Shown here: positions 60,020-64,000 of the stretch, one piece after another
Layout of the letters: each line of letters starts with the position of its first letter
Numbering within the stretch: the first letter of the stretch is position 1
DNA from: Heliophilum fasciatum
GTDB taxonomy: Bacteria; Bacillota; Desulfitobacteriia; Heliobacteriales; Heliobacteriaceae
Length of the DNA stretch: 64,000 bases
Reading direction: 5' to 3'
Assembly: GCF_004341395.1 (NCBI RefSeq)
Contig: NZ_SLXT01000002.1
Span: forward strand, 62,001 to 126,000
Notes under the pieces: model-generated
The model's database searches: none
What the model was told of the DNA's origin: nothing
What the model saw: only the letters and a program-made list of their open reading frames with translations
Program-made: the position numbers and the translations under genes

Positions 60020-63000
60020 TTACATATTCCGGCGGTATTTCCCGCCCACTTCATAAAGGGCGCTGTTGATCTGCCCCAGGCTGGCCACTTTGACCGTTTC
60101 CATCATCTCTTCAAAGATGTTGCCGCCGCTGCGCACCACTTCTTTCAGGCGCTCTAAGGCCTGCGACGCTTGGTCACTGTGTTTAGCATGAAAGGCCCGC
60201 AGTTCGCGGATCTGCTGTTGTTTTTCCTCTTCCGTCGCCCGGCTCAGTTCGATATCATCACCGACCACAGCGCCGCGCGGGTTAAGGAAGGTGTTGACGC
60301 CGATGATCGGCAGTTCACCGGTATGCTTGCGCGTTTCATAGAGCAGCGACTCTTCTTGAATCTTGTTGCGCTGGTACTGAGTTTCCATAGCACCAAGCAC
60401 ACCGCCACGCTCGCTGATGCGCAAGAATTCGGCGAGCACCGCTTCTTCCACCAGTTCCGTCAACTCCTCGATGATGAAGGAACCTTGCAGCATGTTTTCA
60501 TTCTTGGCCAACCCAAATTCCTTGCCGATGATCAACTGAATCGCCATGGCCCGGCGCACGGAGCTTTCTGTCGGCGTCGTGATCGCTTCATCATAAGCGT
60601 TGGTATGGAGCGAGTTACAGTTGTCCAAGATCGCCATCAACGCTTGCAGCGTCGTCCGGATATCGTTGAAATCCATCTCCTGCGCATGGAGCGAACGGCC
60701 GGAGGTCTGAATGTGATACTTCAGCTTTTGGCTGCGCTCATTGGCATGGTATTTGTGCTTCATGACGATGGCCCAGATGCGCCGCGCCACTCGGCCCATG
60801 ACTGTATATTCCGGATCCAGGCCATTGCTGAAGAAGAAAGACAAGTTCGGCGCAAAGTCATCAATTTTCATGCCCCGGCTCAGATAGTACTCCACATAGG
60901 TGAAGCCGTTGGCCAAGGTAAAGGCCAATTGGGTGATCGGGTTAGCCCCGGCTTCGGCAATGTGATAGCCCGAGATGCTGACCGAATAGTAGTTGCGTAC
61001 TTTGTTTTGGATGAAGTACGACTGGATGTCGCCCATCATCGTCAAGGCAAACTCGGTAGAGAAGATACAAGTGTTTTGCCCTTGATCCTCTTTCAAGATA
61101 TCGGCCTGCACCGTTCCCCGTACAGTTTGCAGCGTCTTGGCGCGAATCGTCGCGGCTTCTTCCGGCGTCGCGGACCGTCCCGCTTCTTTTTCAAACTTTT
61201 CGATCTGCTGATCGATGGCCGTGTTCAGGAACATGGCCAAGAGCACCGGCGCCGGTCCATTGATCGTCATCGACACGGACGTACTCGGCGCGCAAAGGTC
61301 AAAGCCGGCATAGAGCTTTTTCATATCTTCAATGGTGCAGATGTTGACACCGCTGTTGCCGATTTTGCCGTAGATGTCGAGGCGCTCATCGGGATCTTCG
61401 CCGTACAAGGTCACGCTGTCAAAGGCGGTGCTTAAGCGAATCGCCGAATCTTCCCGGCAGAGGTAGTGGAAACGGCGGTTCGTCCGCTCCGGTGAGCCTT
61501 CGCCGGCAAACTGCCGTTTGGGATCTTCACCTTCCCGCTTCAAGGGAAACACACCGGCTGTAAAGGGGAACAATCCCGGGAGGTTTTCGAGCATGGTCCA
61601 GCGCAGAACTGTGGCACGATCGTCATACTTCGGCAAGGCCACCTTGGGCACACGAGTCCCGGCCAGGCTGGTCGTGATCAGCGGCGTGATGATTTCCTTG
61701 TCACGGCTCTTCGACACCAGTTGATCCTTACGATAGGTTTCTACCACACAGGGCCAGTCTTCCAGCGTTTTACGGCAATAGGGATCGAGCTTTTGCCCCA
61801 CCCGCTCCATCTGTTGATCGATGACCGCCAGGGCCGTTGCAGCCTGGACAGCCTTTTCACCGTCACATTCCACGTTCTCAGCCAGCAGTTTGCGCGTGCC
61901 TTCCAGGTGTTCCAGTTGGCGCGCCACTTCGACTTGCTGATCGACAAAGCTGCGATAGTCGTGGACGGTATGGACAATCTCGGCGAGATAGTTGGCCCGC
62001 TCCGGCGGGATGATCCCGCTCCGCGACAAGGGGCGTCCTTCCGGCAATGCCATAGGCGCTTCCGACCAATCGGCCTTTTCAGCGACCAAGTTCATCACGT
62101 ATGCAAAAAAGCGATCAAGGCCGGGATCTTTGAACTGGCTGGCGACGGTGCCGAAAACGGGGAGCGCTTCATCGGCCAGGTCAAAGCGATTATGGCTGCG
62201 CCGCCACTGCTTGCGCACGGCCATAAAGGCATCTTGGGCACCGCGGCGATCGAATTTATTGATGACAATCGCATCAGCATAATCGATCATATCGATCTTT
62301 TCCAATTGCGTAGCTGCGCCGAATTCGCTGGTCATCACGTACACCGACAGATCGCTGACCTCAATGATCTGATGGTTGCCTTGACCGATCCCCGATGTTT
62401 CCACGATGATCAGATCAAAACCGGCTGCTTTAACGACGGTAATCGCATCATCGATGGCTTGACTCAATTCACTGTGCGAATCCCGCGTAGCCAAGGAGCG
62501 CATAAACACGCGCGGATGATGGATCGCGTTCATGCGAATGCGATCACCGAGCAGTGCGCCGCCGGTTTTCCATTTTGTCGGATCGACCGAAAGAATGGCC
62601 AGCGTTTTGTCGGGATGGTGGGCCAAAAAGCGCCGGACAAATTCATCGGTTAAGGAACTCTTGCCGGCGCCGCCCGTACCGGTGATGCCGATGACCGGGG
62701 CGTTGCTCTTGGTATTGCGCAGTTCTTCCCACAGGGCCAGTTGCACCACACCAGGCTGTTTAACCTGCTGCTCGGCCCAGGTGATGTAGCGAGCGATCCG
62801 CGGCCAGTTTTCCTGGGCCGTACCGAGAGGCGCCGCTGCTTCCAGGTTGGATTCATCTAAAGCGCTACTGGCTTTGGCTACGAGATAGTCGATCATCCCC
62901 TGAAGGCCCATGGAACGGCCATCTTCGGTGGAGAAGATCTTCGTTACACCGTACGATTCCAGTTCGCGGATCTCCTGCGGCACAATGACGCCGCCACCAC

Positions 63001-63298
63001 CGCCGTACACTTGGATATGGCTCATGCCGCGCTCGCGCAGCATATCAACGGTGTATTTGAAAAACTCCGTATGCCCGCCCTGGTAGGACGTGATCGCGAT
63101 CGCATGGGCATCTTCTTGAATGGCCGCGTCGACAATTTCCTTCACTGAACGGTTGTGACCTAAGTGAATCACTTCTACACCAGCCGTTTGCATCAAACGG
63201 CGCATGATGTTAATCGTAGCATCGTGTCCGTCAAAAAGGCTGGTCGCTGTAACGATACGAACGGTGCGTTGCCCGGGGCAGCGCGCTTGTTTTTGCAT
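60020..63298 (-). CDS. icmF: Fused acyl-CoA mutase IcmF (B12-dependent) with its GTPase chaperone
   Basis: A 1092-aa protein. Residues 10-145 are the B12-binding domain ([14 protein letters not shown] supplies the cobalt His, with YGGGGG). Residues 195-430 are a MeaB-type GTPase ([29 protein letters not shown]). Residues 560-1092 are the mutase barrel, with PFTAGVFP near 578 and [10 protein letters not shown]. Phe where methylmalonyl-CoA mutase has Tyr (PYTRG) points to isobutyryl-CoA/n-butyryl-CoA or a similar branched substrate. IcmF joins mutase and chaperone in one chain. AAGGAGCG precedes the ATG. It lies 24 bases after an acyl-CoA dehydrogenase. Confidence 0.92.
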   Translation of the reverse strand: MQKQARCPGQRTVRIVTATSLFDGHDATINIMRRLMQTAGVEVIHLGHNRSVKEIVDAAIQEDAHAIAITSYQGGHTEFFKYTVDMLRERGMSHIQVYGGGGGVIVPQEIRELESYGVTKIFSTEDGRSMGLQGMIDYLVAKASSALDESNLEAAAPLGTAQENWPRIARYITWAEQQVKQPGVVQLALWEELRNTKSNAPVIGITGTGGAGKSSLTDEFVRRFLAHHPDKTLAILSVDPTKWKTGGALLGDRIRMNAIHHPRVFMRSLATRDSHSELSQAIDDAITVVKAAGFDLIIVETSGIGQGNHQIIEVSDLSVYVMTSEFGAATQLEKIDMIDYADAIVINKFDRRGAQDAFMAVRKQWRRSHNRFDLADEALPVFGTVASQFKDPGLDRFFAYVMNLVAEKADWSEAPMALPEGRPLSRSGIIPPERANYLAEIVHTVHDYRSFVDQQVEVARQLEHLEGTRKLLAENVECDGEKAVQAATALAVIDQQMERVGQKLDPYCRKTLEDWPCVVETYRKDQLVSKSRDKEIITPLITTSLAGTRVPKVALPKYDDRATVLRWTMLENLPGLFPFTAGVFPLKREGEDPKRQFAGEGSPERTNRRFHYLCREDSAIRLSTAFDSVTLYGEDPDERLDIYGKIGNSGVNICTIEDMKKLYAGFDLCAPSTSVSMTINGPAPVLLAMFLNTAIDQQIEKFEKEAGRSATPEEAATIRAKTLQTVRGTVQADILKEDQGQNTCIFSTEFALTMMGDIQSYFIQNKVRNYYSVSISGYHIAEAGANPITQLAFTLANGFTYVEYYLSRGMKIDDFAPNLSFFFSNGLDPEYTVMGRVARRIWAIVMKHKYHANERSQKLKYHIQTSGRSLHAQEMDFNDIRTTLQALMAILDNCNSLHTNAYDEAITTPTESSVRRAMAIQLIIGKEFGLAKNENMLQGSFIIEELTELVEEAVLAEFLRISERGGVLGAMETQYQRNKIQEESLLYETRKHTGELPIIGVNTFLNPRGAVVGDDIELSRATEEEKQQQIRELRAFHAKHSDQASQALERLKEVVRSGGNIFEEMMETVKVASLGQINSALYEVGGKYRRNM

Positions 63299-63322
63299 GG
63301 CAGGACGCTCCTTGAAACCAGA

Positions 63323-64000
63323 TTACTTCAACAATTGACCGGCGATCACGATACGCTGGACCTCACTGGTGCCCTCGTAGATCTCCGTGATTTTGGCATC
63401 GCGCATCATCCGCTCTACCGGGTACTCCCGTGTATAACCGTAGCCGCCGTGGATCTGAACCGCCTTGGTCGTCACCCACATGGCCGTTTCCGCCGCATAG
63501 AGCTTGGCCATGGCCGACTGCTTGCTGAAGGGCAGGTGTTGATCTTTCAGCGATGCTGCTTGATAGACAAGAAGCCGCGAAGCTTCAATGCGCGTCGCCA
63601 TATCGGCCAGCATCCACTGAATCCCCTGATTGGCGCTGATCGGCTTGCCAAACTGCTCCCGCGTTTTGCTGTAGGCCAGCGCTTGATCAAAAGCACCTTG
63701 CGCGATCCCCAGCGCTTGCGCAGCAATGCCAATGCGGCCACCGTCAATGGTCATCATGGCGATCTTAAAGCCCATGCCTTCGTCACCGAGGCGATTTTCC
63801 GCCGGAATTCGGCAATTATCAAAGACTAACTCGTATGTGTAGGAAGCGCGGATGCCCAGCTTGTGCTCTTTTTTACCAAAGGTAAATCCGGGGGTTCCCT
63901 TTTTCACGATAAAGGCCGTCGTACCTTTGCTCTTTTTCGATGGATCGGTGCTGGCGATGACCACATAGGTGTCAGCGCGCCCAGCATTGGTGATGAAGAT
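63323..64000 (-). CDS. Acyl-CoA dehydrogenase (partial, 5' end outside window)
   Basis: The last 225 residues of an acyl-CoA dehydrogenase; the frame is open to base 64000. [14 protein letters not shown] is the usual FITN region, and the catalytic Glu is in [31 protein letters not shown] is also typical. It resembles but is not identical to the enzyme at 47429-48574. It is upstream of icmF on the same strand, so the two likely act together on branched or odd-chain acyl-CoA. Confidence 0.9.
   Translation of the reverse strand: MFITNAGRADTYVVIASTDPSKKSKGTTAFIVKKGTPGFTFGKKEHKLGIRASYTYELVFDNCRIPAENRLGDEGMGFKIAMMTIDGGRIGIAAQALGIAQGAFDQALAYSKTREQFGKPISANQGIQWMLADMATRIEASRLLVYQAASLKDQHLPFSKQSAMAKLYAAETAMWVTTKAVQIHGGYGYTREYPVERMMRDAKITEIYEGTSEVQRIVIAGQLLK

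Overview
The window is a chromosomal segment from an anaerobic, endospore-lineage Firmicute (Clostridia). Evidence for this is a Spo0M-type protein, an S-layer-homology protein, strong AGGAGG ribosome sites with many TTG/GTG starts, rho-independent terminators after most transcription units, anaerobic acyl-CoA metabolism, chemoreceptors with CZB domains and a [NiFe] hydrogenase. A CrtN/CrtI-type carotenoid desaturase, a CrtQ-like glycosyltransferase with an acyltransferase, and a fused prenol-kinase/DUF92 protein would fit a heliobacterium. That assignment is inference; no photosynthesis gene lies in the window. I see no rRNA, tRNA, IS element, prophage or CRISPR array.

Layout. 1-6.5 kb: the end of a CZB chemoreceptor, a YwaF-like membrane protein, an SLH-domain exported protein whose 3' flank carries four near-identical 22-bp hairpins, small proteins, a DEDDh exonuclease, and an SMR exporter behind a two-domain prenol/lipid-kinase fusion. 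6.8-11.7 kb: a REC-CheX protein overlapping a second CheX, a P1B metal ATPase with an odd triple ribosome-site leader, and a tandem cytochrome-b5/DUF2231 membrane protein.

11.9-24.2 kb: what looks like a carbohydrate-acid catabolic region. It holds a GntP permease, a PdxA2-type dehydrogenase and a DUF1537 kinase in one operon, and a RuBisCO-like protein with a split transketolase in another. Between them lie a large hybrid kinase with a THI5/NMT1-like sensor, a previously untracked 52-aa gene and a pentapeptide-repeat protein with a TIR-like C-terminus. 24.4-39.4 kb: carotenoid desaturase, RND efflux pair, seven-haem cytochrome, Ca-binding-like protein, MATE exporter, acyltransferase plus glycosyltransferase, and an AT-rich CHASE4-type kinase.

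39.6-43.3 kb: a compact operon of a small b5-like protein, [NiFe] hydrogenase small and large subunits, the maturation protease and an amidase-like protein. 43.4-64 kb: rhodanese, CZB chemoreceptor, then acyl-CoA genes (3-hydroxyacyl-CoA dehydrogenase, acyl-CoA dehydrogenase, CoA-transferase A/B), a tandem pair of ArsB/NhaD-like transporters each behind the same covarying terminator hairpin, ExoD, Spo0M, MerR regulator, acyl-CoA synthetase, a double-HD phosphodiesterase, a small membrane protein, and a fused B12 mutase (IcmF) with an acyl-CoA dehydrogenase running off the right edge. The acyl-CoA genes together suggest use of short or branched-chain acids.
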